Assembly: GCF_022965805.1 (NCBI RefSeq)
Contig: NW_027330830.1
Coordinates: 62,001-126,000 of the forward strand
From: Primulina eburnea
Taxonomy: Eukaryota > Streptophyta > Magnoliopsida > Lamiales > Gesneriaceae
Reading direction: 5' to 3'
Length of the DNA: 64,000 nucleotides
How positions within the stretch are numbered: the stretch's first letter is position 1; each line of letters begins with the position of its first letter. The notes beneath the pieces were generated by a model. The model worked only from the letters and a program-made list of their open reading frames with translations. It had not been told where the DNA came from and searched no databases. Made by a program: the position numbers and the translations under genes. Of this stretch, positions 24,726 through 36,692 are shown piece after piece.

Positions 24726-26598
24726 TGTGGGAACCCGGGCTCTAATTCTTTTTCTTGGGATTAAATGGATTGTTATTAAAAACATGGGTCAAATTTTTGC
24801 TTTTTGCATTAAATCAAATGTAAACAAACCAGCATGAGTTCTTTATTTAAATACAACATACAAACATCAAATACATGTATTATTCTGTATGTTCTCCCTA
24901 ACTAGTAATAAAAGACAGTACATAAGAAAAGATAACTACTGGTCCATCTGCTACGCCCGTGATCTCCACGCTAATACGATCATCTCTGTCTCGACCCAGA
25001 TCCTGCCCCACCTGTTGTTATGCACACATACAGACATAACAACAGCCGGAAAACCGGTGAGAACAAATCCCAGTATAAACATGTAACATGCATATAAAAC
25101 AGTCTAAACATGAAACATGCTGATATGAATATCCTTCATATATAATCATGCAATGCAAATCTAATCATGTCTAGATGCGACTCGACTAGAACTCTAGGGA
25201 TCCCGTGGTGAATAAGACGTCGCTATCTGTCACCTACCCTCCCAATCGAGGTGCTGTACGTCTTATTCCTAGACTTCGGCCTGATCTGTATCCGCGTCTA
25301 CAATAGGGGCGGTGATCTTCCCCTAAGCTGTGATAACGCCGAACGTCTAGTAGTCTGCCTGATCTCCAGACTGTCCTATCTTAATGCATGAATACACAAT
25401 CTGTAAACAAGCATAATCATTCTAATGCAATGCCACATGATCTGTAAACAAAGCATAGCAAGATTTGTATACAATTCTATAAACAAATCTATAAACAATT
25501 ATAATCATATCAAGGTATGAACAATAAAACAAGTATGTGATTTTGGTTGGGAAACTCAAATGTGATCTCATTTGAGTCGTGATTCCCCAAACAAAACATG
25601 TACTATACCTTTCTTGCTAAACCTTTATCGATGTCTAGATCTCGATGCCGAAGTGAGGTAGGATGAATCTGAAATGACAATGTTGAAGTATACAATATCA
25701 CTTCCCATTTCAATTCAACACCTAAACAAATCAATAATCAATTCCGGTATAGTCTGACGGCATAACGGCGTACTTTCTCGATACCGATTAACCCAATTTA
25801 ACATATATTAACATGGTACAATTCTCAACTCATAATCATCACAATACGTATGTCAAGATTCCAAAATCTGCATAATTTCAACACTAAACATGCTGGAAAA
25901 ATCGTAACAATTGCATACGATACCCGTTCTTCGATCCGTTTACGGTCCTACAATATCTACCATCTCAAGAACACAATATAACTATCATAATCTAATTTCC
26001 CAATCATCTGAATTTCGAAACTTGCTGGAAATGAGTGAAACTTACCTCACTTTGTAGCTACTAACGAGAGGAGTTCAAAACCGAAGTCAAATTTAAGGTT
26101 GGATGGCTAAATCTTGTAAAAGCACAAATTATAAGCTAAAGGAAATGAAGCTTTTCTCCTCTGAAGTCTACCTTTTCCCTGCTGAATGAAGAAGAAATCG
26201 TGCATTTAGTATATATACTTTGCATGTTTCAAGACACATGGCACATCCTTTGGTGTACACGGCTCTCGCTCGGGCGGTCCAAAGTTGCCGCCCGGGCGAG
26301 AAACTCTCGGCCCTGGACTACTTTACACGCTCGCTCGGGCGAGCAAAAACTTCCGCCCGGGCGAACAACTCTCGGCCTTCGCCCATTCCAGCAGCCTCGC
26401 TCGGGCGGTCAAAAACATCCGCCCGGGCGAGTGACTCTCGACCCTCTTCTCTGAGGCATTCTCGCTCGGGCGGTCAAAAGCGTCCGCCCGGGCGAGTCAC
26501 TTTCGCCCAAAAATTTACATATTTAACTTTTAAATCTCAACATAATCTGGTTGCATTCATATCTTAAACTAACGTGTTTTAAAATCTTGGGCATTACA
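24726..26598 (-). mobile_element. Element 2: 3' LTR
   Basis: TGTGGGAACCCGGG...TTGGGCATTACA on the plus strand, 1873 bp. It is followed by the polypurine tract 'agtctccccctctaag' (26599-26614; purine-rich on the element strand). Confidence 0.94.
26210..26510 (-). promoter_or_regulatory. GC-rich paired palindrome cluster and TATA box, element 2 3' LTR
   Basis: Four pairs of CTCGCTCGGGCG(G/A)(T/G)C and CCGCCCGGGCGAG, each pair spaced by about 8-10 bp so that each can form a hairpin; pairs are separated by about 30-40 bp, starting about 90 bp into the LTR. In element orientation the cluster is followed by CATGCAAAGTATATATAC, with TATATATA at 26210-26217. The architecture matches the other LTRs but the motif sequence differs. 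Confidence 0.6.
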
Positions 26599-26698
26599 AG
26601 TCTCCCCCTCTAAGACATAAGTTCGTCCTCGAACTTGATATAAATCAATTAAAGTATTTAAAACAGCATTACCATCTAAAACTGGATAAATACTCACA

Positions 26699-28939
26699 TC
26701 ATTGAAATAACTCGGGGTGTTTCTGTCTCATGCTGGCTTCTGTCTCCCAAGTCGCTTCTTCAATGCCATGACGACTCCAGTGAACTTTCACAAGTGGAAT
26801 ATTCTTCGTTCTGAGTTGCTTGTTTTTCCGATCAAGAATCTGTATCGGTTGTTCCACATAGCTCAACGTCTGATCAAGTTCAGCTTCTTCAGGTTGAATG
26901 ACATGAGAAACATCTGGCATATATTTTCGTAACATTGATACATGAAACACGTCATGTATTCCGGATAGAGAAGGAGGAAGTGCTAGTCGATAAGCTCGAT
27001 CGCCAATTTTCTCAAGAATCTCGTAAGGACCAATGTATCGAGGAGATAGTTTCCCGCGTTTGCCAAATCGCACCACGCCTCTGAATGGAGAAATCTTTAA
27101 GAATACTCTATCTCCTGCCTCAAATACTAACGGTCTACGTCTGATATTGGCATACTTTGCTTGTCGATCCTGTGCTGTTTTCATTCTTTTCTGAATAACT
27201 TTCACCTTCTCAGTCATGTCACGAATCATGTCTGGCCCAAGTTCTGGCACTTCTGAAATATCATCCCAATATAGCGGAGATCTGCACTTCTTGCCATACA
27301 AAGCTTCAAACGGCGCCATCTCAATACTCGTCTGATAGCTGTTATTGTAAGAAAATTCGCAAAGAGGTAGAGAATCTTGCCAACCAATGCCAAAATCTAG
27401 CACGACGGCCCTCAACATATCCTCTAATGTCTGGATAGTCCGCTCTGACTGTCCGTCTGTCTGAGGATGGTAAGCAGTACTCAGGTGTAATGTCGTACCT
27501 AAAGCCTGCTGTAAACTGTGCCAAAAGTGAGAAGTGAATCGTGAATCACGATCTGATACGATAGACTTCGGCACTCCATGCAATCTGACTACCTCTCGAA
27601 TATAAATCTCCGCCATCTGATCCTGTCTATACGTCATTCTGTACGGAATGAAACAAGCAGATTTGGTCAATCTGTCAATAATGACCCAAATCGCATCACA
27701 GCCTTTGGATGATCTGGGTAACTTCGTCACGAAATCCATGGAAATGTGGTCCCATTTCCATTCAGGAATGGCTAGACTCTGAAGTAATCCACCAGGCTTC
27801 TTCCTCTCAGCTTTCACCTGTTGGCAGTTCAAACACTTAGACACAAATTCGGCAATGTCTGACTTCATTCGCTTCCACCAGAACTGTGTCTTCAAGTCGT
27901 TGTACATCTTCCTGCCACCCGGATGAATGCTGAACCGACTACAATGTGCTTCTGTCAGAATCTGCTGTCTCAAATCTGCAACATCTGGCACAACTAGACG
28001 GTTATTCACGTACAACACATGATCCCGTACCTGATATTCTGATACATGCCCTGATCTGACCATTTGGATTGATTTCTGTACATTCTGATCGGTTCTTTGT
28101 GCTTCCTTGATCCTCATAATCAAATTGGGCTCAACTTGGATTGTAAACAGTCGTAGTGGCTTACTATCTGTATCAAATTCTAATCCAGATGTACAGCAAT
28201 TTTCAACTAACTTGATAACACCTATCGTCGATAAGGACAAAGAACATACCTTACGACTCAAGGCATCTGCTGCTGCATTTGACTTCCCTGGATAATATTT
28301 GATTTCACAGTCAAAATCTTTCAAAAGATCAAGCCATCTACGCTGCCTCATATTCAGTTCCGATTGAGAGAATAGGTACTTTAGGCTTTTGTGATCAGAG
28401 AATATCTCAAATTTTTCGCCGTAGAGATAATGACGCCAAATCTTTAATGCAAATACGATAGCCGCCAATTCCAAATCATGAATGGGGTATCGTACCTCAT
28501 GTGGCTTCAATTGTCTCGAGGCGTATGCGATCACATGGCCTTGCTGCATAAGAACACATCCCAAACCTCTATGAGAAGCATCACAATATACAACAAAATT
28601 ACCTGTACTTGAAGGTATCGTCAATACTGGAGCCCTAGTCAGTCTTTTCTTCAATTCAACAAAGCTAGACTCACACTCCTCTGACCAAACAAATGGTGCA
28701 TTCTTTTGTGTCAATTGAGTTATCGGCTTGGCAATACTGGAGAAATCTTTGATAAATCTTCTGTAGTATCCGGCTAAGCCCATGAAACTGCGTATTTCTG
28801 GTACAGAAGTCGGTCTCGACCAACTGATCACAGCTTCCACTTTGCTTGGATCAACAGAAATACCATCTCCAGAAATGATATGCCCCAAAAAGACAACTCG
28901 ATCCAGCCAAAACTCACACTTTGACAATTTAGCATACAT
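26699..28939 (-). pseudogene. pol: Element 2 pol, downstream part: end of RT, RNase H, integrase, chromodomain-like tail (746 codons)
   Basis: Begins [12 protein letters not shown] right after an in-frame TGA. It covers the end of RT ([13 protein letters not shown]), RNase H ([12 protein letters not shown] to AAADALSRK), the integrase zinc region (near 338), first catalytic Asp in SMDFVTKLP near 400, second in SDRDSRFTS near 460, Glu region [12 protein letters not shown] near 495, and a C-terminal chromodomain-like segment [16 protein letters not shown] near residue 720. It ends HPELFQ. All integrase catalytic residues are present. The initial ATG is unlikely to be a real start; this is the remainder of a broken polyprotein. 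Confidence 0.9.
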
Positions 28940-30109
28940 TCACTCGTTTCTCAACTTCTGCAAATCAATTCTGAGGTGCTCTGCATGCTCATTTCTATTC
29001 TTCGAATACACCAAAATATCATCAATGAAGACAATCACAAATTCATCTAGATATCTCTGAAATACTTGGTTCATCAACCCCATAAATACCGCAGGAGCAT
29101 TGGTTAAACCAAAAGGCATGACAATAAATTCGTAATGTCCATACCTGGTTCGAAATGCTGTCTTTGGTATGTCTATATCTCGAACTCTGAGCTGATGATA
29201 TCCAGAACGCAAATCAATCTTCGAATACACGGAGGATCCCTGCAACTGATCAAATAAATCATCAATCCTAGGCAAAGGATATTTGTTCTTGATCGTTGCC
29301 TTGTTCAGTTGCCGATAATCTATACACAAACGCATCGAACCATCTTTCTTCCGCACAAACAGCACCGGAGCGCCCCAAGGAGATACACTAGGTCTGATAT
29401 ATCCCTTGGCCAGAAGATCTTCTAATTGTGCTTTCAGTTCTTTTAGTTCGATGGGTGCCATCCTATACGGAGCTCTCGAAATAGGGACGGTACCTGGTGT
29501 AAGATCAATACTGAAATCTACCTCACGAACCGGAGGTAATCCTGGGATCTCATCTGGAAAAATATCTGCAAATTCCCGCACTACTGGTATTTCTGCCAAC
29601 GCCGGGCTCGACTTCTGCATATCTACAGCATAAATAAAGAAACCATCTGCTCCTTTTTGCAACAATCTGTTCATAGTAAGAGCCGAAATCAAGGGAATCC
29701 GAGATCTGGAACCCTTCCCGTAGAATTTCCACTCGTCTGTCATCTCGGGTCTGAATCTGACAATCTTGTGGAAACAATCCACGGTGGCTCTATACTTCGT
29801 TAGCATGTCAATACCAACTATACAGTCAAAATCAGCTAGACCCAACACTATACAATCTAGGTCAATCTCATGCCCCTCAAACTGTAGAATGCAATGCCTA
29901 ACCGTAGTTACAGATATCAATCCACTTCCCAACGGGGAATTAATAGACACAACATCTAGCAAAGACTCAACAGGCAATGAATGCAACAATGCAAATCGCT
30001 CCGAAATGAAAGTATGCGATGCGCCAGTATCTATCAAAATATAAGCAGGATAACCATAAAGAGAACAGTTACCTGCTATAACATCATCTGGTGCATCTTG
30101 TGCTTGCTC
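28940..30109 (-). pseudogene. pol: Element 2 pol, upstream part: protease and RT (between two nonsense codons)
   Basis: Frame from the TAG after gag to the TGA at 28940-28942. It contains protease IDTGASHTF near the beginning, a spacer, then RT with [33 protein letters not shown] and the catalytic [10 protein letters not shown] near 29025. It ends LQKLRNE before TGA. Both flanking stops fit single C-to-T changes (CAG to TAG, CGA to TGA), typical of methylated plant DNA. The first in-frame ATG (30037) is internal. Confidence 0.88.
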
Positions 30110-31234
30110 CTATGTCAATGCAAACACTTGAGCCTGTTGCCTCGGGGGTTGAGTCACCGTCTGACTACCTCGGCCTCTGGGTTGAGTCTGTGCTGGTGGA
30201 GGCTGAAAAGAGTGAACTGATGATGCCTGCCGCTCAAACTGAGGTACGGAACCGGATGCTCTTCCACTCTGGCCTTGCTGTACACTCCTCTGGGGACAGA
30301 CTTTGGCAAAATGCCCCGGTTGCCTACAAATGTTGCATCGGCCTGTAACTCCTTGGCACTGTTCAGTCGCATGCTTCCCTCCACAGGAGCTGCAATAAAC
30401 ACCCGAATACCTGGCACTCTGATCAAAACCAGTCTGTCTTGATCCGCTGGAGCTCGACGAACTGCTCCCAGGTCGCTTAAACTGCTTCCCTTTCGCCTTC
30501 AGCTGTTCTTTGCGTCCACTGCTACTACCACCGCTTTCGAATCGAGGAGGAGGAACTTGGGATGAAGGTAGTGGCGGTCTCGGACTCGGTGCAACATATG
30601 GAGCACTCCGTTGCCTAAGCAATCCTGCTTCAGCTCCTTTGGCACGATTCAATGCATCCGAGAAATTATCGGGTCTCCCAGTATTGACCAACGTAAAGAT
30701 ATCTGGATTCAGGCCATTTATAAACTGATCCGCCATGGCCTCGTCATTTCCTGAAACATGGGGTGCAAAACGAAGCAAAGAAGAGAATTTAGCAACATAC
30801 TCTTCAATGTTCAATGGCCCTTGCCTCAGGTTGGCAAATTCAGCGCCTTTATCTTTACGGTAGGATACAGGGAAGAATCGCTGATTGAACTCCGTCTTGA
30901 ATACCTTCCACGTAATCTCGGTACCCCGCTGCTCTAAAGCTCTCCTAATATTCAACCACCAATTCTTGGCTATATCTTGCAATTGATGGCCAATTAGCTT
31001 TATTCTCTTCTCGTCACTGTACTCCAAAGAGTCGAATAGCATTTCAATGTCTTCAAGCCAGCTTTCGCACTCGATGGCATTCTCTGTACCCTTTAATGTC
31101 GGAGGTCGGAAAGATTGGAATCGCTTCAGCAACGTCTCCATAGGGGTCGCCGTAACATCCATAGGATCTCCGGATGTGCTCCCCTGTTCTGGCGCTGCTG
31201 GTCGTAGAGGTACGGCTGCCCTTCTAGGAGGCAT
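30110..31234 (-). pseudogene. gag: Element 2 gag (374 codons), cut from pol by a TAG
   Basis: Starts MPPRRAAVPLRP about 230 bp after the primer site. A Retrotrans_gag-type region (CESWLEDIEMLFDSLEYSDE ... WWLNIRRAL ... FFPVSYRKDKGAEFANLRQG) is followed by a basic, Ser/Gly-rich linker and two zinc knuckles, CSSCGGKHATEQC and CNICRQPGHFAKVC. It stops at TAG after QVFALT, where the family normally continues into protease. Gag itself is intact and could still be made; it is called a pseudogene because the gag-pol fusion is broken. Confidence 0.87.
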
Positions 31235-31460
31235 ATCTACTAAACCAACTAATTAGTAAACAATATATACAACTGTTTCAGCCATCCTCTAGTCAGTTAC
31301 CTCTGATCTAGAATCAGTTCTGATTCAGTCAATCACATGCTGAACGAAATCAAATAACATGTAATAACGAAAGCAATAAACATGCTAGCATATCATAAGC
31401 AAGGAAGATGACTCGATCTACCCCGCTCATTCTACTCTATCTCAGTCTACAGAACCTACG

Positions 31461-31472
31461 GCTCTGATACCA
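31461..31472 (-). other. Primer-binding site of element 2 (initiator tRNA-Met)
   Basis: The minus strand reads TGGTATCAGAGC, 5 bp inside the 5' LTR. Confidence 0.88.
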
Positions 31473-31477
31473 CCTGT

Positions 31478-33350
31478 TGTGGGGACCCGGGCTCTAATTC
31501 TTTTTCTTGGGATTAAATGGATTGTTATTAAAAACATGGGTCAAATTTTTGCTTTTTGCATTAAATCAAATGTAAACAAACCAGCATGAGTTCTTTATTT
31601 AAATACAACATACAAACATCAAATACATGTATTATTCTGTATGTTCTCCCTAACCAGTAATAAAAGACAGTACATAAGAAAAGATAACTACTGGTCCATC
31701 TGCTACGCCCGTGATCTCCACGCTAATACGATCATCTCTGTCTCGACCCAGATCCTGCCCCACCTGTTGTTATGCACACATACAGACATAACAACAGCCG
31801 GAAAACCGGTGAGAACAAATCCCAATATAAACATGAAACATGCATATAAAACAGTCTAAACATGAAACATGCTGATATGAATATCCTTCATATATAATCA
31901 TGCAATGCAAATCTAATCATGTCTAGATGCGACTCGACTAGAACTCTAGGGATCCCGTGGTGAATAAGACGTCGCTATCTGTCACCTACCCTCCCAATCG
32001 AGGTGCTGTACGTCTTATTCCTAGACTTCGGCCTGATCTGTATCCGCGTCTACAATAGGGGCGGTGATCTTCCCCTAAGCTGTGATAACGCCGAACGTCT
32101 AGTAGTCTGCCTGATCTCCAGACTGTCCTATCTTAATGCATGAATACACAATCTGTAAACAAGCATAATCATTCTAATGCAATGCCACATGATCTGTAAA
32201 CAAAGCATAGCAAGATTTGTATACAATTCTATAAACAAATCTATAAACAATTATAATCATATCAAGGTATGAACAATAAAACAAGTATGTGATTTTGGTT
32301 GGGAAACTCAAATGTGATCTCATTTGAGTCGTGATTCCCCAAACAAAACATGTACTATACCTTTCTTGCTAAACCTTTATCGATGTCTAGATCTCGATGC
32401 CGAAGTGAGGTAGGATGAATCTGAAATGACAATGTTGAAGTATACAATATCACATCCCATTTCAATTCAACACCTAAACAAATCAATAATCAATTCCGGT
32501 ATAGTCTGACGGCATAACGGCGTACTTTCTCGATACCGATTAACCCAATTTAACATATATTAACATGGTACAATTCTCAACTCATAATCATCACAATACG
32601 TATGTCAAGATTCCAAAATCTGCATAATTTCAACACTAAACATGCTGGAAAAATCGTAACAATTGCATACGATACCCGTTCTTCGATCCGTTTACGGTCC
32701 TACAATATCTACCATCTCAAGAACACAATATAACTATCATAATCTAATTTCCCAATCATCTGAATTTCGAAACTTGCTGGAAATGAATGAAACTTACCTC
32801 ACTTTGTAGCTACTAACGAGAGGAGTTCAAAACCGAAGTCAAATTTAAGGTTGGATGGCTAAATCTTGTAAAAACACAAATTATAAGCTAAAGGAAATGA
32901 AGCTTTTCTCCTCTGAAGTCTACCTTTTCCCTGCTGAATGAAGAAGAAATCGTGCATTTAGTATATATACTTTGCATGTTTCAAGACACATGGCACATCC
33001 TTTGGTGTACACGGCTCTCGCTCGGGCGGTCCAAAGTTGCCGCCCGGGCGAGAAACTCTCGGCCCTGGACTACTTTACACGCTCGCTCGGGCGAGCAAAA
33101 ACTTCCGCCCGGGCGAACAACTCTCGGCCTTCGCCCATTCCAGCAGCCTCGCTCGGGCGGTCAAAAACATCCGCCCGGGCGAGTGACTCTTGACCCTCTT
33201 CTCTGAGGCATTCTCGCTCGGGCGGTCAAAAGCGTCCGCCCGGGCGAGTCACTTTCGCCCAAAAATTTACATATTTAACTTTTAAATCTCAACATAATCT
33301 GGTTGCATTCATATCTTAAACTAACGTGTTTTAAAATCTTGGGCATTACA
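31478..33350 (-). mobile_element. Element 2: 5' LTR
   Basis: 1873 bp, same length as its partner; starts TGTGGGGACCCGGG and ends TTGGGCATTACA. The GC-palindrome pairs are at about 33018-33262 and TATATATA at about 32962-32969. Few substitutions separate it from 24726-26598. Confidence 0.94.
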
Positions 33351-33355
33351 ATGCC

Positions 33356-35127
33356 TCCAATAGATAATCAATGAAATCAATACATAACAATGGATCAATG
33401 GAAGGGAATAACACTTTGAAACCTTTAAAACACAATACATATAATATCATGTGAGCACAAGGGATGAAATTCCACTTACAAACCAATAGAACACCTCCAA
33501 CTATACTCTTGGTACACCACCTACAACAATAATCCATAAATAACACCAATATCAAGACTAAATCCAAGAGTATAGTTAGAGGTGTTCTATTGGTTTGTAA
33601 GTGGAATTTCATCCCTTGTGCTCACATGATATTATATGTATTGTGTTTTAAATGTTTCAAAGTGTTATTCCCTTCCATTGATCCATTGTTATGTATTGAT
33701 TTCATTGATTATCTATTGGAGGCATTGATGTCTCACTATTGTTAAAAAGGGAATACAAGAGATATTATGAGATTGCGAAACGACGGCTTTAAATGTTATT
33801 GAGAATTCAAATGTTTTATTGGATTGATTAATCACAGTCAGAGCATTGCATGCAATTAGATGATCATCGACCATAGGCTTTTATCCCCTCACAGTTATCG
33901 ATTTATATCGATGGGATATTGGCAACCACAGTCACAGATACTATTGATATCAATCCAACCATAGAAAAGAGAAATACCATCGTATTGCTATCTATTGCTA
34001 TTGCTATTGCTACAGTTATTGCTACGTTATTCATGTTTCAGAGTCGATGGTATTTATGGTTTAAAAGCCATGTTTTACAGAGTATACTATGTATCATTGC
34101 TATGTAAGAGTTCCACTTGCTGAGATTTATTCTCATTTCAGTTATTTTCATGTGATGCAGATAAGAGCGACGGACCGGGACGTTGACTGTGGATGGGGGT
34201 CATATGCATACGAAGATTGGAAGGATGATTATTTTGTACCATTTTGTAACATGATCACACTAATGATATTTTGTATTTTGTTATGTCATTGGAATGATCA
34301 TGTTGTTATTTTGTAAACACTTTTATAAAATGTATTTTGAAACTCCTTCCGTTTGAAAGAAAATTTTAAATTCCGCTGTATTTTAATTGTAACGGGTCAG
34401 GGTGTCACATTTAGTGGTATCAACTCTTGGTACACCACCTACAACAATAATCCATAAATAACACCAATATCAAGACTAAATCCAAGAGTCCATGCTAAAT
34501 AATCCATAGAACCATCAAAACATCAAATCCAAAATAACCCTTAACTCGAAACCTCATTAGAATCGCACCAAAAACTTACCTAAGCTTCCTTATACCACGG
34601 AGAACGATGATCTCAAGTCGGAAATCCAAATAACTCCAAGAAACAAAGATAGGAAGCAAAAGAAATGGATGAAAACCCTTGCCAATGGAGGGAAATCTCG
34701 AATGGAAGGGAAAGAAATGGATAAGGTATGGCCAACAACTCCCAAAAAGTAGCTAAATATCTCGCCCATACTTACACCGCGGGTGCGGTCACTCAAGCAC
34801 CGCGGGTGCGGTCTCACCGCGGGTGCGGTCCTTGCACTGCCGCGGGTGCGGTGATGCCACGGCCCTCCAAATCCAAAATCATGAATAGTACACCGCGGGG
34901 GCACTCCTCTAAGAGCGCGGGTGCACTCTACTCACGGCAATGAACAGTAACAAAACAACTAAAATCGATTCGAAACGCTGAAACGAACAATCAACACCAA
35001 CTAACACCTCAAATAAATAATAACCAATAATACTATAGCCCAAAACACAACTATAATCATCTAATCACATAACCCAATTAACACAATAAAGCTTAAACCG
35101 TACCGTACACCGGGCTCGGCTATTACA
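33356..35127 (-). mobile_element. Element 1: 5' LTR, distal part with internal fold-back
   Basis: 33356-33571 continues the LTR after element 2. From about 33564 (CCAAGAGT) to 34422 the sequence is the reverse complement of the LTR from ACTCTTGG back to its end plus part of the primer site. Direct LTR then resumes at ACTCTTGG (34423) and runs to the end at 35127. The GC cluster recurs at 34772-34925. The 3' LTR (17902-19443) shows the unrearranged order. Confidence 0.9.
33572..34422 (+). repeat. Inverted LTR/primer-site segment inserted in the element 1 5' LTR
   Basis: Reads as element 1 LTR in the opposite orientation, ending 'gggtgtcaca', then 'tttag' and the first 8 nt of the primer site (TGGTATCA, 34415-34422). 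Both joints fall on the 8-bp sequence ACTCTTGG/CCAAGAGT, an inverted repeat in the normal LTR. The segment 33504-33571 is thereby duplicated at 34423-34490. Confidence 0.88.
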
Positions 35128-35132
35128 TCAGC

Positions 35133-36361
35133 GATGTTGTGATTTACGGAGTTACAAGACTGTGTTAGTATGCCGTTGAAACATCAGTTAATTTAGAGTG
35201 ATCAGATTATATACTGAGTTGAGTATTGATCAGAACAGATCGTGAATTGAGTTACACAATGATACAGTGTATTTGATATTGTCATCTCAGACTTGATATG
35301 GACAGATTGGACTTCGAGACTTCGTCTTCGTCAGACCAGGACGACAAAGGTATAATTCATGTGATATCTGGGAAGATATAACTCAAATCAGATCTTATTT
35401 GAGTTTCCCAATAAAATCACATACTTGATTATTGTTTATCTTTTGATATAATTGTGATTTGTTTATAGACTTTATATTCAAATCCTTTGAAATGAACATG
35501 CTTTGTTTACAGATTGTTATACATTGCATTTGAGGTAGGAAAGTTTGACAGATAGTCAGACTTCTAGACGTTCGGTGTATCGTTACATAGGAGCAGACAC
35601 CCTCCTATTGTAGATTATTCGATACAGATATGACCGAAGTCTAGGAATAAGACGTACGTCACCCCAATTGGGAGGGTAGGTGACAGACAGTGACGTCTTA
35701 TTCACCCCGGGATCCCTAGAGATATAGTTGAGTCGAGTCTAGACATGATTTGACTAGAACTGCATGTGGTTATGAATGTGGTTTCATAGACTATGAAATC
35801 CATGTTTATTGCTTTCAGTCATGACAGCATGTTTATATGATTTGATTTAAATTTCATATGTATCTGAATTGGGTTGCATGCTTGTTTTGATTTGATTTCA
35901 TAAATTATGAAATCTATTACTTTTGAATATGTTCATGATAGCATGTTTTATGATTTAGATTGTTTCTATACATGCTTACCATGTTTTATACTGGGATTTG
36001 TTCTCACCGGAGTTATCCGGCTGTTGTCGTGTCTGTATGTGTGCATGGCAACAGGTGGGGCAGGATCTGGGTCTCGAGCTAGATGAGAGGTTGAGGATAG
36101 CGTGGAAATCTCGGGCGTTGAAGATTTCTAGTGTTTGCTTATTAGACTTGTACTACTGATATTTGTAGTTGGTATTTAAACACTAGCGTATGATTGTACT
36201 AGACAGACTTGTATGTACATTATGTTGTTTAATTAATATAGAGACATGTTATGCTTTAATTATACATTTGAGTTCATGTTAAAAGCAAAATTTTGACCCA
36301 CATTTTCGAGCAAAGATCCAATAAATCCCAAAATAATTGAGTTAGAGCCCGGGTCCCCACA
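35133..36361 (+). mobile_element. Element 3: 5' LTR, second part
   Basis: Continuation of the LTR begun at 16981 beyond element 1. It ends 'gagcccgggtccccaca', the same end as the element 2 and 4 LTRs in element orientation, and is followed by the primer site. It contains stretches recognisably similar to the reverse complement of 56780-58060. Confidence 0.82.
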
Positions 36362-36366
36362 ACATG

Positions 36367-36692
36367 TGGTATCAGAGCGATTGATCCTTTAGATTGAGAT
36401 AGTCAGAATTGATAGATCTTTTAGAATGAGATAGTAGAGAATGAGCGGGGTAGATTGAATTGTCTTCCTTGCATATGATTGCTAGCATGAGATTTGTTTC
36501 AATGTTGAATAACATTGTGTGTGCTAGCATGATTTATTGCTTTTCCTATTACATGTTGTTTGTTATCTGAGTTGATTACAGCATGTAATTACCAAGCCTG
36601 AATCAGAACTGAGTCTGGATCAGAGGTATATGATCAGAGAAGGGCTGAGACAGATTGTATAGATTATGTACTAATCTGTTTGATTTTCAGAT
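36367..36692 (+). other. Element 3 primer-binding site (36367-36378) and leader
   Basis: TGGTATCAGAGC lies 5 bp after the LTR. The leader is homologous to the reverse complement of 39045-39420 and 56450-56775. It ends 'tttgattttcag', resembling a 3' splice site, immediately before the gag frame. Confidence 0.78.

Larger units (their letters stand above)
24726..33350 (-). mobile_element. Element 2: Tekay/Del-type Ty3/gypsy retrotransposon (minus strand), complete
   Basis: 8625 bp, flanked by ATGCC target duplications (24721-24725 and 33351-33355). Two 1873-bp LTRs differ at only about eight places by eye, so insertion is recent. Order on the minus strand: 5' LTR, tRNA-Met primer site, gag, protease/RT, RNase H/integrase/chromodomain, polypurine tract, 3' LTR. 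Two in-frame nonsense codons break the coding sequence. It is inserted in the 5' LTR of element 1. Confidence 0.95.
17902..35127 (-). mobile_element. Element 1: Tekay/Del-type Ty3/gypsy retrotransposon (minus strand), full extent including nested element 2
   Basis: Bounded by TCAGC target duplications (17897-17901 and 35128-35132), which rejoin the element 3 LTR. The LTRs read TGTGACACCC...GGCTATTACA on the plus strand. Order on the minus strand: 5' LTR (24037-35127, broken by element 2 and by a fold-back), primer-binding site for tRNA-Met (24020-24031), gag-pol with one frameshift, polypurine tract, 3' LTR (17902-19443). The clade call rests on the RT/IN type and on a C-terminal chromodomain-like tail (VKVLWRNHLIEEATWEPE), as in Tekay-type chromoviruses. 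Confidence 0.93.

Noticed and set aside
26265..26505. Regularly spaced GC-rich palindromes as a possible CRISPR-like array
   Set aside because: Plant LTR context, no cas genes, spacers too short and uneven, and the same cluster appears in both LTRs of one element.
26200..26567. Frames with repeated LGRxKxxxRA peptides in the element 2 LTRs
   Set aside because: Translation of the GC-palindrome pairs; no start context or homology.
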